Assembly (NCBI GenBank): GCA_002914845.1
Contig: JXTC01000094.1
Span: 409,419-473,418 of the forward strand
Reading direction: 5' to 3'
From: Trema orientale
Taxonomy: Eukaryota > Streptophyta > Magnoliopsida > Rosales > Cannabaceae
DNA: 64,000 bases
This document shows, in pieces, positions 24,301 through 37,390 of this stretch. The translations under genes were made by a program, and so were the position numbers. The notes under the pieces were generated by a model that was given only the letters and a program-made list of their open reading frames with translations, was not told where the DNA came from and ran no database searches. Within the stretch, counting starts at the first letter, position 1; every line of letters starts with the position of its first letter.

Positions 24301-26600
24301 AAGACTATCTTTTTATTTTCCAAAAAAAAAATCTTGGCAATTTAATAAAAGGGCATTCTTATTCAACATGATAAAATTTATAATATAATTCATGTGTCAA
24401 AGTTTCATTTTTTTTTTCCTAACCAATTAGAAAAAAAAAAAAAGAGAAAAACCAAATCTAATGGGTAGGAGCACCATATTATATATGTGACGAAGATCAA
24501 GTCAAAAAGGATCTCACAACACTGTTGTTGCATTGTTTACGGTGGCTCGGTTTGTTTATTTATTTTTATTCAACCCAGTTTGTCGTCCGAGGAATACTAT
24601 ATGCATTTTTTTTTTTTCACATTTTGTCGGTTTTATTACTTGATATTTTCTAATTTTATATTTTAATAATATAAAAGATTACAGTGCAATTCAAAAATGT
24701 CAGACTAAGACTAATGAATGCAAAAAGAGGTTGATTTTGCGTACCGCATTGCTTTATATCTTGCTTTATCCAATATTTTTCTCTATTGAATTAGAATATA
24801 ACGAGTTCCAGTTACCTTTCGTTTTTTTTTTTTTTTTTTGTTTTTAAAAAAAGGGCCAAATAATTTTTATTGGTTTTACTTGTCCCTACAAGTACCATTT
24901 TATGATTGAATATTCCCCCCACCTCAGTCATAGTCGTATACAAATTATTGGATCAGAGCCGCCAATATATTAGTAATTTAACTTATATAGTTTAATTTAT
25001 TCTTGCTTGGTAACACTTGTCGACTGTGGGGTCTCGTGCTATACTCTTTCACATAAAATGTCAAATCGGAATACAGAAATATAAATTGAAAAGAGTAATA
25101 TCCTTAGCACTGTAGTAATAATTTTAGGAACTAAATTAGTATTCAATATCACATAAATTTTCATTTCAAAAAAAAAAAAATGTCACATATATTTTGTGAA
25201 AATAAAGCTCTTCTGAACTCAGATTTTCTGAAGAATTAATAAAGGGAAGTAAACAAGAGAATGTGTCAATTTTCTGAGCAAAATTATTCAATGTCGACTA
25301 GTCAGTCTTCAATTCTTCTTTAAGCTTCAAGCAATATAAAATAAAAAATAAAAAAAACCTTCTTTAAGCATTTTAAAAAAGGAATTAAAAAAAAAAGAAA
25401 AGAAAAAGATTCCTCTAATTTGGCCAAATTGAAAGGAGACGCCATATTAGATTGTTCCCGATATTACATTATGTGTGACAGTAAAATTTCTCAATCGCAT
25501 CACACTATATTACTGTCATTTTTTGAGGAGGTGAGTTTCTTGGAAAGCAGTAAAATCCTTATTGCAGGAAAAAGTTTGAACTCGTCTGTTGAATACTTGC
25601 ACCCACACGTGTCACCAAGAGATTTTGGAATCTTCTATAAACGTGTGTATTATACTCAATTTATGTGTACATTTGGAAAAGTCGTGGATGATTGGTAGTA
25701 TATTTTGCCAGTTATGATTAAGGATGAACTAGTCTCATACATATTTCAATAATAAATTAAAAAAAAAATACTATTACCGTCGCAAAAGAAAAAAAAAACG
25801 TAACGTAATTGTAACCTTCTTTTTTCCCTTTTAACTTTTCATTCTTTTAACTTTTTTTTTTATTATTAATCTTCTACTTATAATATGAATCTTATCTGAT
25901 TATTGAGATCTCTAACTAATAAATGATTTGTTATCTGTTATAATACGTTATAGTTATAATTTTATGCATCACAGCGTATCAAATGCAATTTTAAAGTTAA
26001 TGGGAGTACGTGTAGCATACTATTAGTTCAGCAAAGAGCTTAACCATAATTTTATTACGACTTTCCTGACGCGTTAACTCATGTGCGTTAATAGTCCGGT
26101 CTACTTAAATTATAAAATAGGTGCAGATATGAAAATGAACAATGGAGTAGTTTTCTGAGAAAGAGAGAGAGGAAGCAGCAGTCAATTGAGGGAAAAAGAA
26201 AAGTCAATAAAAGAACGATTTTCAATTTTCTTTTTTTTTTTTGGAAGGAAGAACAAAATAATTTTGATGTGAGACGGAAAATTACTCTAACATCCTTATA
26301 CATATCAATGTTACCGTAATACCACTTGAAAGGTTTTTTTTTTTTTTTTTAATAGAAATAATTCATGATTAAATACAATTTTTGTCAGATTCCGAGAGTC
26401 AATGTAATCTTTTCGAATTTCAAGAATATTGACGTAATTAATTTTTAATTTAAGGGAAGCCATAATACAAATTATATATATATATATTGTAAGAGTTTAT
26501 ATTAAGAATACTTATTATTTGGAATCTTAATCCTAAGTTTGAATCATATATTAGTTAAATCCTAATTTTTTTTAAAAAATATTTATATTTATATTTTAGA
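21304..26600. other. Long AT-rich intergenic stretch before gene 1, no gene recognised
   Basis: Homopolymer runs and short ORFs without any family signal. Positions 22075-22330 are richer in ordered sequence (ACGTGGTTTAGACATCTC) and may be an old retroelement fragment. Positions 25590-25700 match blocks upstream of genes 2 and 3 (AATCTTCTATAAA, then GGAAAAGTCGTGGATGATT), so the duplicated PDR upstream region starts at least here. Confidence 0.5.
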
Positions 26601-26627
26601 AAAAAAAACTATTTATATTTATTTTAA

Positions 26628-26984
26628 GGGATAACTGTAAAAAAATACTCTCATGTTTGGATGTTCTGCAATTTAAATTCTAAAGTCTGAATTCTGCAAA
26701 ATAATACCCTGAGATTACGAATTTCTGAAAATTAATACCCTGTATTGATATTTAACTGATAAAATACAATGATATCCTCAAAATTAAGATAAATAATATG
26801 GATTATTCTAGTTTTAATGGAGGATATTATTATTTTTTCGTTCCTAAAATTGGTCAAAAAATCTATGCAGGGTATTAATTTTCAAAAATTCTTAATCTCA
26901 GGATATTATTTTACAGAATTCAAATTTCAGGCTTTTTATAGACCACCCAAATTTTAGGGTTTTTTTTTTTTTTGCAATTATCCC
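26628..26984. mobile_element. Mutator-type MITE 1 with TTATTTTAA duplication
   Basis: 357 bases with inverted ends of about 110 bases: left GGGATAACTGTAAAAAAATA, right (reverse complement) GGGATAATTGCAAAAAAA, both reaching ATTAATACCCTG. The 9-base TTATTTTAA flanks it at 26619-26627 and 26985-26993. Nonautonomous. Confidence 0.85.
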
Positions 26985-26993
26985 TTATTTTAA

Positions 26994-27177
26994 GAGTAAT
27001 GCTATGGGGCACCAGTGGTGCCCAGCACCACAGTGATGTGTCAGTCTGTCACTGGCTAATCAAAATTATAATTTAAGTAGGGCCTATGTGGGACCCAATT
27101 TATTAATTAAATCATCCAGTGACAAACAGACATATCACTGTGGTGCTGGACACCACTGGTGCCCCATACCATTGCTC
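26994..27177. mobile_element. Mutator-type MITE 2 sharing the same TTATTTTAA site
   Basis: 184 bases with inverted ends of about 65 bases (GAGTAATGCTATGGGGCACC and, reversed, GAGCAATGGTATGGGGCACC). It is flanked by TTATTTTAA at 26985-26993 and 27178-27186; the left copy is also the right duplication of MITE 1. Sequence unrelated to MITE 1. Confidence 0.85.
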
Positions 27178-27422
27178 TTATTTTAATTAATGAAATATTT
27201 TTTAAGCTTTGAATTTCAACGAATAAGCCCCGCAGCCCCGTGCCCCGAAATTAATGCGGAACGTGGATCCAATTATCCAAAACATCAAGTCGTGTCAAAA
27301 AAAGTGGCAACTATCGCTCTGCAGCCACCAAGACCTTATTTATTGATTATTCTTTTCAAGCAAAATTTCTAATTTTACATCGAAATTATACTGAATATAC
27401 ATATAACACATTTAGCAAAAGA

Positions 27423-27461
<39 letters not shown>

Positions 27462-27854
27462 GTGACGATTGCGATGACGCCACATCCAAAGTTCATGAAG
27501 AAATTTCAACCAAAGTACAATTCCGTTAATTTGAAGCTTTCTTTCTTGGTTTTTCAAAGCTTCGTAAATCGTCTTCATTTTCAGTCATTTCAAACCATAG
27601 AGTTTTGAACATTACTATTTAGCTTTTGACACTTGCCCCCTAACGAAAACCAATTAGGCTTTATTTACGTATACTTTTTTTGTTTTATAATGAATATTTA
27701 ATCACAAAAGTTACAGTAATATGACTTGTGGGGTTGAAATTCATTTACCATACTAAACATAGTTAACTTCAATTCTTGACCATGCTTTCGGAAAAGGTAT
27801 ATTAAATTGCCTTCATCTACAATACGTACAGTACAAAATGTTGACTTATCGTAA

Positions 27855-28239
27855 GACTATATTACCCCCATTTCTAGAAGCTTTTTCCATTTGCTTGTCC
27901 AGCAAATTTCTTGGAATAATTTTCTTTTTCTTTTTTTTTTCCCTCAATTTTCCTCGATTTTTATTATTTTTAGTTTGACCACATTTCTAGAAGCTCTTTT
28001 TCTTTTCGGCATTTCCATATAAATACACCTCCATCCTTGATGAGCATTATTGCTTAATCCCACAAAAATCTTGGAGAAAGAAAATCTGGGTTATCCTTGG
28101 GACAGCCGTAAACTTACGTTGTCATACACTTCATATACACGTATAGATAGAGATACATATAAGTCTCAAAGCTAAAAGGAAAAGAAAAAACTTCTGGGTT
28201 TTGGTGGGATTTCAACATTGATCTCTGTTTCGGTTCCTA
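27855..28239 (+). promoter_or_regulatory. Promoter and 5' leader of PDR gene 1
   Basis: Two module types found before all three genes are present: module A with TTTCTAGAAGCTTTTTCC at 27873-27890, and module B with TTTCTAGAAGCTC at 27984 and a TATA box TATAAATA at 28018-28025. Transcription should start around 28050, giving a leader of about 190 bases. TTGACT at 27840 and TTGACC at 27974 match W-box cores, which WRKY factors bind; this fits stress induction known for PDR genes but proves nothing alone. Confidence 0.6.
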
Positions 28240-31200
28240 ATGGAGATAGGCGATATCTACAGAGCCGGTAATAGTCTGCGAAATAGTATTCGAAGTAATA
28301 GCTCTTCGTTATGGAGGAACAACAACATGGATGTCTTCTCAAAGTCTTCGAGGGACGAAGACGATGAAGAAGCTCTCAAATGGGCCGCTCTCGAAAAGCT
28401 TCCTACGTATTCTCGCTTGAGAAAAGGCATTCTCACCACTTCGAAAGGAGAAGCAAGTGAGGTTGATATACATAATCTTGGGCTTAAAGAAAGGAGAGAC
28501 TTGCTTGAGAGGTTGGTTAAGGTTGCAGAAGAAGATAATGAAAGGTTTTTGTTGAAGCTCAGGAATCGTATTGATAGGTACCGTTATTTTCTCTTTCTAA
28601 ATATCATTTTGGTTTTACTTTCTCGGTAGCCAAACAGGGGATCCAAACATGGGATGTTAGGATAAAAGTCTAAAAGTGTTTTTTCCTTTTTTTTTTTTTT
28701 TTTTAAGTAAGTTTTTCTGTTTCATTGATTGGATTTTTTTGGTGTATATTTGGTAAAAAAAAATTCAGGGTTGGACTTGATCTTCCTACAATTGAAGTGA
28801 GATATGAGCATGTTAATGTGGAGGCAGAGGCTCATGTGGGAAGCAGAGCTTTGCCTTCATTCATTAACTTCACCATTAATTTGGTCGAGGTATTAATTTA
28901 CGCTCTCTATTAAATTTTGACAATATCACAATAATATTCATCTTCTAACATTTTATTTTGTTCCTTGAACTTTTTTTTTTTTTTTTTTTTTTTTTAAGAG
29001 TGTCTTGGGTTTTCTGCCAATTTTTAAAAGCAAAAAGCAACACCTGAACATACTCCAAGATGTTAGTGGAGTCATAAAGCCAGGAAGGTGAGTCATAACT
29101 CCACTAAGAGTTATTTGCCAGATTAAATTTAACTTAATTTTGTTAATCAATATTCTTTTAAATTCATATTTTTATCTGTTTTTCAAATCCAAGTCATACA
29201 TCGAATGATATTTTTTTTCCCTTTTTTCTTTAATTACCATGGAATTTTTAGGTTGACACTGCTGTTGGGTCCTCCAAGTTCTGGGAAGACCACACTGTTA
29301 CTGACTTTGGCAGGAAGGCTTGGCAAAGATTTGAAGGTGAATAATAAAACCATTTTAAAAAAAAAATGAAGATAATAAAAAAAATCAAGCTTATTTCCTT
29401 ATTGATATTTCTATATTTAGCTTCATTTATATTACTTTCGTTTGATCAATCTAATTTCTATCACGGAAAATGATAAAAATCTCTTGCTTCAGTTTTCTGG
29501 GAGGGTAACTTATAATGGGCATGGCATGAATGAGTTTGTACCCCAAAGAACCGCTGCCTACATTAGTCAACATGATGTTCATATTGGAGAAATGACCGTA
29601 AGAGAAACTTTGTCTTACTCTGCAAGATTCCAAGGAGTTGGAACACGTTATGGTCAGTCCATTAATTTTATCTTCTGTCAAAAAAAAAAAAAGTTTTTGT
29701 GTTAATATAGAACATGATTATTATTATCTTTATTGTTATTATTTTGTTTTTAATATTTGGATATTGGCAGATATGCTTGCTGAATTGTCTAGAAGAGAGA
29801 AAGAAGCTAATATCAAACCTGATCCAGACATTGATGTCTACATGAAGGTGAGCTATTCCATTTCAGCCAAAAAATGTATTTAATAAACTTTTTAAAGAAG
29901 TTTGAAGCTTAATTTATGTGATTATCTTTTGTTGTCTTATTATAGGCTGTGGCAACAGAAGGCCAAGAGACAGGTGTGGTGACAGACTATGTTCTAAAGG
30001 TGAAAACTGTTAAAAGTTTGTGTATATATATATATTATCTTAATTAGTATTCTTTTAGAAATAATCAGCCAATTGTGCCTGAAATTACTTTAATTAATCG
30101 AGATCACATTAATTGCAGCTTCTGGGTTTGGATATATGTGCTGATACAATGGTAGGGGATGAAATGGTAAGGGGTATCTCAGGAGGACAGAGGAAGCGTG
30201 TCACAACTGGTACAAAAACGAAGGCTTCTGTTTTTGTTTTTCTGTTTTTTTTAACCCCTTAATATACACAAGGAACTATTTGGATAGTACTGATTTCTAA
30301 CAATTCAACTACAGGGGAGATGCTTGTTGGGCCAGCAGGGGCATTCTTCATGGATGAAATTTCTACTGGTTTGGACAGTTCAACTACATACCAGATTGTG
30401 AACTCACTGAAGCAATATGTTCACATATTTAATGGAACCAATGTCATCTCCTTACTCCAGCCTGCACCGGAGACTTATGACCTTTTTGATGATATCATTC
30501 TCCTGTCTGATGGCCAGATTGTGTATCAGGGTCCTCGTGAAGATGTGCTCGAGTTCTTTGAATCTATGGGCTTTAAATGCCCAGAGAGGAAAGGTGTTGC
30601 TGACTTTCTTCAAGAGGTAACTTAAAAAACGTGTTTAGTTTACCTTTTTCTTTTCTTGGATTTTCTTCAAAGAAATAATTATATAGTATGCTATAATCGA
30701 TAATGTTATTTCTGTAATCATAGGTAACATCAAGGAAAGATCAAGCTCAGTATTGGGCAAGAAGAGATCAGCCTTACAGGTTTGTCACTGTCAAGGAATT
30801 CGCCGAGGCATTCCAATCATTCCATGTGGGACAAAAAATAGGGGACCATCTTTCAGTTCCATTTGACAAGAGCAAGAGCCATCCAGCTGCTTTGACAACC
30901 AAAACCTACGGTGTCAAGAAGAAGGAGCTCTTGAAAGCTTCCATCTCAAGAGAATACTTGCTCATGCATAGAAACTCCTTTGTTTACATCTTCAAGCTTG
31001 TCCAAGTAAGTTTTCCATCAATGTTTTCAGTTTCGGATTTTGTTTTTAACTTTTAGTGTTATTTATTATGAATTGATAACCTTTATTTCCCTGCTTATAG
31101 CTTTGCTTAATGGCGCTAATTGCTACCACCGTTTTCCTGAGAACTGAGATGCATCACAATTCTGTAGAAGATGGTTCAATCTACATTGGTGCCTTGTTCT

Positions 31201-34200
31201 TCGCTGTGGTGATGATTATGTTCAATGGAATGTCAGAGCAAGCGATGACCATTGTCAAGCTTCCAGTGTTTTACAAGCAAAGGGACCTCCAGTTCTACCC
31301 TGCTTGGGCATATGCTCTTCCATCGTGGATTCTCAAGATCCCTATTACTTTTCTAGAAGTAGCAGTTTATGTGGCCATTACATACTATTCAACTGGAATG
31401 GACCCAAATGTTGGAAGGTAAACGAGGAAAAACTATGACTCAACACTTTTTGAGTGTTTGATTTTCATGCTTTAATTTTCTTTTTGACACATGGTTTTAA
31501 TTAATTGGTTTGTTTTTGCAGGTTGTTTAAGCAATTTCTTCTGCTCATATTTGTTAATCAAATGGCCTCTGCATTATTCCGAGCTACTGCTGCTATAGGC
31601 AGGAACATGATCGTAGCCAACACATTTGGGTCGTTTGCGTTGCTCTTGCTCTTTGCATTGGGTGGTTTCGTGTTGTCTAGAGGTAAATTGGACTACGTTT
31701 GTAGAATTTAGTCAAAGAGTTACAGTTTTTGTGTCATTTAACTATAGTGCATTTTGACTAACAACAATGCTTCTTTTTCATTTGTTTGCTTTTTTGTTTT
31801 TAATACAAACAGATGATATCAAGGGCTGGTGGATTTGGGGTTTCTGGACGTCCCCTATGATGTACGCTCAAAATGCAATTCTAGTTAATGAGTTCCTTGG
31901 AAAAAAATGGAGACATGTAAGTTTCTTGAAACTTACTGGTTTGGAACTTAGATTTCTGGTTTATAAAACTGTCATCTAATTTGATTGAGTTTCTACTCAT
32001 TTTTTCTAATAGGTATTACCGGGCTCAACAGAATCTCTTGGAATTGAAGTTTTAAAAAGCGGAGCGTTCTTTACTGACGCATATTGGTATTGGCTTGGTT
32101 TGGGGGCGTTGGTTGGATTCATTGGTGTTTTCAACATTGTGTACACTGTGGCTCTCACTTACCTCGACCGTAAGTATATTCATTACTTTCAATTTTTAAG
32201 ATACTAGAAAAAATCTCTATGAAATTACCAGTTTAAGAAGTTACCATTTTTTGATTATGCAGCATTTGATAAGGCACGAGCTGTTAAATCTGAAGATCCT
32301 CAAGATGGCACAGCAGGGGAAGCCGTTGAAATGCATCAAAGAGCAAACAGCTCAAGCCACCATACTCAGAACATGGGTGAAAATCAGAATAAGAAAGGAA
32401 TGATTCTTCCATTTGAGCCGCATTCCATCAGTTTTAATGATGTTATGTACTCAGTGGACATGCCACAAGTGAGTCATAAACCTGATGATGTTATTTGAAT
32501 TATGAAATGAACTTAAAAGTCCACTACTCAGTTTTCTTTAGTACATATAATTAGTTCCAAAACTGAGCATTATCAAAGATATTGAAGCTTTGAATTTTTC
32601 GAACTTGAATCTACAGGAAATGAAGAATCAAGGTGTTGTAGAGGATAAATTGGTTCTACTTAAGGGCGTTAGTGGTAGTTTCAGGCCTGGTGTCTTAACG
32701 GCACTTATGGGAGTTAGTGGAGCTGGGAAAACCACTTTGATGGATGTGCTTGCCGGTAGAAAAACTGGCGGATATATTGAAGGCGATATTAGAATTTCTG
32801 GTTATCCAAAGAAGCAAGAAACGTTTGCTCGAATTTCTGGATATTGTGAGCAAAATGACATCCACTCACCACATGTTACTATCTACGAGTCCTTGCTCTA
32901 CTCAGCATGGCTTCGTTTACCAGCTGAAGTTGATTCAGAAACTAGAAAGGTTAGTTGCTTTAATAGACCTCTGTTTAGTCTTTGAATTTTGATTCTACAC
33001 AAACTAGTTTTGCTTATATCTCTTTACACTGGTGAACTCGAACTCTTCACCTTTTGATTCAGTTCGACATTTTTTCCCGTAATTTAAATAATGTCAAGGA
33101 AGCTGTCAAATTATGATTATCAGAGAAGCTATCGAATTATAACTATTTCGTACGATTTTGCTGACAGATGTTCATAGAGGAAGTGATGGAGCTTGTGGAG
33201 CTCGCTCCACTGAGACAAGCACTTGTTGGACTGCCTGGTGTCAACGGTCTCTCTACTGAGCAGCGAAAAAGGTTGACTATAGCAGTTGAGCTGGTGGCGA
33301 ATCCTTCTATAATATTCATGGACGAGCCAACTTCAGGGCTAGATGCCAGGGCTGCGGCAATTGTCATGAGAACAGTTAGGAATACAGTGGATACTGGGAG
33401 AACAGTTGTGTGCACAATTCATCAGCCAAGCATTGATATCTTTGAAGCCTTTGATGAGGTAAGAAATTAAGGCTCAAATTTCATATTAAATCTTTTCAAA
33501 TTACTAATTAAAACATGTTGAAATTGCAGCTATTCCTTATGAAGAGAGGTGGTGAAGAGATATACGTGGGGCCATTAGGTCGCCATTCTAGCCATCTAAT
33601 CGACTATTTTGAGGTAGGACTGGATTCTTGTTTTGTTTCAACTAAAATTTTCTTTTGAGCCTTTTATGTGGTGATTATTTCCTTCTTCTTGTCTTGCTAA
33701 TATGTATACGAATATTGTGTCATCAAGGCTATTGAAGGTGTTAGCAAAATCAAAGATGGTTATAATCCTGCGACTTGGATGTTGGAAGTGTCGAGTTCCG
33801 CCCAAGAAATAGCCTTGGGGGTTGATTTTGCCAACATTTACAAGAATTCAGAACTATACAGGTTAGTTTAAAACCTTATCTTTGTCATCCTGCAATATTG
33901 TTTTAATCGTTCTATTTAATCTAACAGAAAAATACTTTGATGTGTTGCTGCTTCAGGAGAAACAAAGAACTTATTAAAGAATTGAGCACTCCGGCGCCTG
34001 GTTCAAAGGATCTTTATTTTCCTACTCAGTACTCTCGTTCGTTTTTCACTCAGTGCATGGCTTGCTTATGGAAACAACGGTGGTCTTACTGGCGAAACCC
34101 GCCTTACACCGCTGTGAGATTCCTGTTCACCCTTTTCATAGCCTTGTTGTTCGGAACAATGTTTTGGGACGTGGGATCTAAACGGTAAGTTCTAAGTTTC

Positions 34201-35278
34201 AAAGAAAATAGTAATATTGTACGTATATATCCATTCGAACTCTATAATCCATTCCAGTTTACTTTTGTATCTTATGAACTTCGTACAAAATGCAGGACAA
34301 GGCCCCGAGATATCGTAAATGCAATGGGATCCATGTATATTGCTGTTTTCTTTATTGGGGTCCAAAATGCACAGTCTGTACAACCAGTAATTTCCATTGA
34401 AAGAACAGTCTTTTACAGAGAAAAAGCCGCAGGAATGTATTCAGCTTTCCCCTATACATTTGGACAGGTAAACTTTTATTACCTTCATCTCAAGTACTTC
34501 TTTTTGTACAAAGTCTATATATATATATATATATATTATAGGATACATTTTTGATATCTTGTTTGTGGGTGGGCTTGCAGGTGGTGGTTGAGATTCCATA
34601 CATTTTCTGTCAAACTATAGTTTATTGCCTCATTGTGTACGCGATGATCGGCTTCGAATGGACTGCAGTAAAGTTCTTTTGGTATCTGTTCTTCTCTTTC
34701 TTCACCATGCTCTACTTCACCTTCTATGGCATGATGGCTGTGGGAATCACTCCCAACCATCACATTGCTGGGATTGTTTCCTCTGCCTTTTATGCATTAT
34801 GGAATCTTTTCTCCGGATTCGTTGTCCCTCGTCCGGTAAGATTATTACTATGGTTTTTTTTTATTTTTTTTTTCTCTTTTTACTTTAAATTCAATCACAT
34901 ATTGACATGTCAATTCTATTACGTAGTCCTTTGATTTGTTGAAAAACTAGCTAGTCATGAATAGTCCTCCAAGTTAAACCCCTTATGCTTTTTTTGCTCT
35001 TTGCCAAACGACAGAGGATACCAATATGGTGGAGGTGGTACTACTGGGGTTCTCCAGTCGCATGGAGTTTGTACGGACTGGTGGCATCACAGTACGGAGA
35101 CGTCAAAGATGAAATCAACGCTGTGACACACGAGACCGTGGAAGCATACCTCAGACGCTATTTCGGATTCAGACACGACTTCTTGGACGTTGTTGCGGTC
35201 GTCCATGTTTCTTTTGCGTTGCTCTTTGGATTCATCTTTGCATATTCTATTAAGGCCTTCAACTTTCAGAATCGATAA
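28240..35278 (+). CDS. PDR gene 1: full-size ABCG transporter (PDR1/ABCG40-like), 1434 aa
   Basis: A plasma-membrane ATP-driven exporter by family; substrate unknown. 23 exons: 28240-28577, 28769-28889, 28999-29087, 29252-29336, 29493-29652, 29771-29847, 29946-29999, 30119-30209, 30315-30616, 30724-31005, 31101-31417, 31522-31682, 31813-31916, 32013-32169, 32263-32468, 32617-32949, 33168-33458, 33530-33613, 33728-33861, 33957-34184, 34296-34467, 34581-34835, 35015-35278; all phases join and introns are GT-AG. NBD1 has Walker [10 protein letters not shown] (Lys195), signature SGGQRKR (329-335) and Walker B FFMDE (Glu353); its H-loop position reads LLQPAPE without His, normal for plant PDRs. 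NBD2 has GVSGAGKTT (Lys886), [20 protein letters not shown] and H-loop His1044. Six-segment membrane domains follow each NBD. The start ATG is the first in frame and gives the family N-terminus ([15 protein letters not shown]). Intact. Confidence 0.95.
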
Positions 35279-35444
35279 GTTACACAATATATCTGCGTGT
35301 ATATTTTACATTAGAGCCATTTTTTTGTTCCTTTTGAAGAGTGTATCAAAAAAATCTTTGCAGCAGCAAGTCGTGATATGTAATTTATTTCTCTCTTTGT
35401 TAAGATTATGTGCTCAGATAGTACTGTTAGTATCAAATTAACCA

Positions 35445-35450
35445 AATAAA
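35445..35450 (+). terminator. Poly(A) signal of gene 1
   Basis: AATAAA, 167 bases after the stop, in a context (CAAATAAAGT) repeated after gene 2. Confidence 0.6.
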
Positions 35451-35928
35451 GTATCAAGTGTTTGTTCAAATATGACAAAGGCCAATCTTTCTCTTCCTTT
35501 TTTTTTTTCTCTCTCTTTTTTCCATATTTTTTTCTTTTCAGTTTGATTGATGTATAAATATGTAATCAAGAAATAAAAGGTCACGTCAATATTATGCTTC
35601 AGAAATTGTAGACGGATTTCGTATGCGTGAATAATTAATTCCTGAAATACATGAAAAATGCTACTTTACAAATGGACTATTAATGCATTGTGAATTGTAT
35701 TTGTATGTATCATGTTTAAGTTTAATGATTGATGAATGCTTGCCGGATACTCAACATTACAAATCTTATGCATGTCCTTATTAATTGCCACATCAATATT
35801 TAATTTGAAACTACCTTCTAAAAGGGGAGACCAACGAGCCTCCTTTCTTTCTGCATCCAACAAAGAATTTTTTTAAAATTTTAGCAACATAATTAGTAGT
35901 CCAACTATTTACAATTTTAATTAGTAAA

Positions 35929-36703
35929 CTAGTCGTTATACCGCGCAAAGCGCGAGTTGTATTAATATTGCATACATTAAGCCTAATGTATAGTTAAGTT
36001 CAATGTATTTCAACATTAAAAAATATGTTTATCTCTATATTTATTTTGATGAGACGAATGTAGCACAACCATTTGTTCGATGAATTAAATTTATTATAAA
36101 CTATCATTAATATTAAATTTAATACAATATTATATAATACATGTATATATTACAACCAATCATAGCAAAGAAAAATAATGATAGGACCAATCATATCATC
36201 AAAAAATTAAGATTTTTCTAAAAATTTTAAAAATAGAATAATGATCAAAGATATAGTTAGGTTCAATGTATTTCAACATCAAAAAGTATATTTATCTCTT
36301 TATTTATTTTGATGAGACGGATGTAACACAACTTTTTGACGTTCAATGAACTAAATTTAATATAAGTAATCATTAATATTAAATTAAATATAATATTTTA
36401 TAAAACATTAAATTATGTTTTTATCTCTCTCTATATTTATTTTTGATGAGACGAATGTAGCACAATTATTTGTTCGATTCGATGAACTAAATTTATTATA
36501 AGATATTATTAATATTAAATTAAATACAATATTATATAATACATGTATATATTACAACCAATCATAGCAAAGAAAAATAATGATAGGACCAATCATATCA
36601 TGAAAAATTAGGATTTTTCTAAAAATTTTAAAATAAAATGGTGATCAAAGAAGCTATCAAAGTTTTGAGCTTCAGGCTTAATATATATATATAGATATAT
36701 AGA
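35929..36703 (-). mobile_element. Small nonautonomous Helitron
   Basis: On the minus strand the 3' end shows a GC hairpin (CGCGC, loop of 3, GCGCG, plus coordinates 35942-35954), 9 bases and then CTAG followed by a host T, the Helitron 3' signature. The other end reads TCTATATATATAT...TTAAGCCTGAAG, similar to Helitron 5' ends, next to a host A/T; several TC starts are possible between 36690 and 36703. The interior has three diverged copies of a block containing TTATTTTGATGAGACG (36042, 36303 and 36440). No coding capacity. Confidence 0.65.
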
Positions 36704-36719
36704 TACTAGATATGCACAA

Positions 36720-37145
36720 TTTTGATTTTTTTCTCTACTAAATGTAAATTGAAAATTTTGGCATAAAAATTGTGTACTATAACATTTTGTAAATTGTTTG
36801 TTTGTGTGTGATGCCAGTGGACCATTTTACTCCAGTTCTAGAAGGATTTTTCTTTTTCTGTTCCGTATAAACATATAGCTTGACAAGCACTAATTAATTC
36901 AGGAAAATTCTTGGGAAAAAAATCATCTTGGTTTTCAGTTTCCTGTATTTTGCCATTTTGGTTGTAGCAGCCTGCTTTATCCAACTTCTAGGTGCATTTT
37001 TCATTTTGTTTTCCATATAAATATACTGCCTAAAGAAGTTCTAATCAATCAAGCAAAAATTCTCGGAAAAAGGGATATCTGGCCTCTGAATTTTGATCGT
37101 AGAGGCATACACTTACACCGCCATTCACTATATTTTCGACTATAA
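36720..37145 (+). promoter_or_regulatory. Orphan PDR promoter without a gene
   Basis: The whole promoter layout of the PDR genes is here in order: AATGTAAATTGA block (36742), module A with CCAGTTCTAGAAGG (36832) and TATAAACATATAGCTTGAC (36868), module B with CCAACTTCTAGGTGC and TATAAATATACTGCC (37016), and a leader with CACTTACACCGCCATTCACTA (37110). Genes 2 and 3 show the same order. At about 37146 the match stops at a CT microsatellite and no exon 1 follows. Confidence 0.7.
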
Positions 37146-37222
37146 TCTTTTCTCTCTCTCTCTCTCTTTTTTTTTTTAAGGAAAATAATATTTTCCTTTC
37201 TAATAAACAAAACCTTCTACTC

Positions 37223-37390
37223 TTTTATGATTAAAATGTAACCTCCTGGCTCCTACTCGGCTTTTATAAATTTCCATTTTTTGCCCATACTTGGCTTGGA
37301 ATATATTTTATGATTAAAATGTAACCTCCTGGCTCCTACTCGGCTTTTATAAATTTTCATTTTTTGCCCATACTTGGCTTGGAATATAAA
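37223..37390. repeat. 83-base tandem duplication next to an N
   Basis: Two almost identical copies (start 37223 and 37306) of a block with GTAACCTCCTGGCTCC and TTGGCTTGGAATATA. A single N stands right after at 37391. Related words (GTAACCTCCTACGTACC, CTTGGAATATAG) occur at 45180-45345 upstream of gene 2. Confidence 0.85.

Noticed and set aside
27420..27456. TA microsatellite as a regulatory or origin element
   Set aside because: Simple repeat; similar runs occur in many introns and spacers of the window.
33143..33415. Minus-strand ORF inside gene 1, repeated at 51268-51555 in gene 2
   Set aside because: Antisense shadow of the conserved NBD2 exon 17; its conservation follows from the sense strand.
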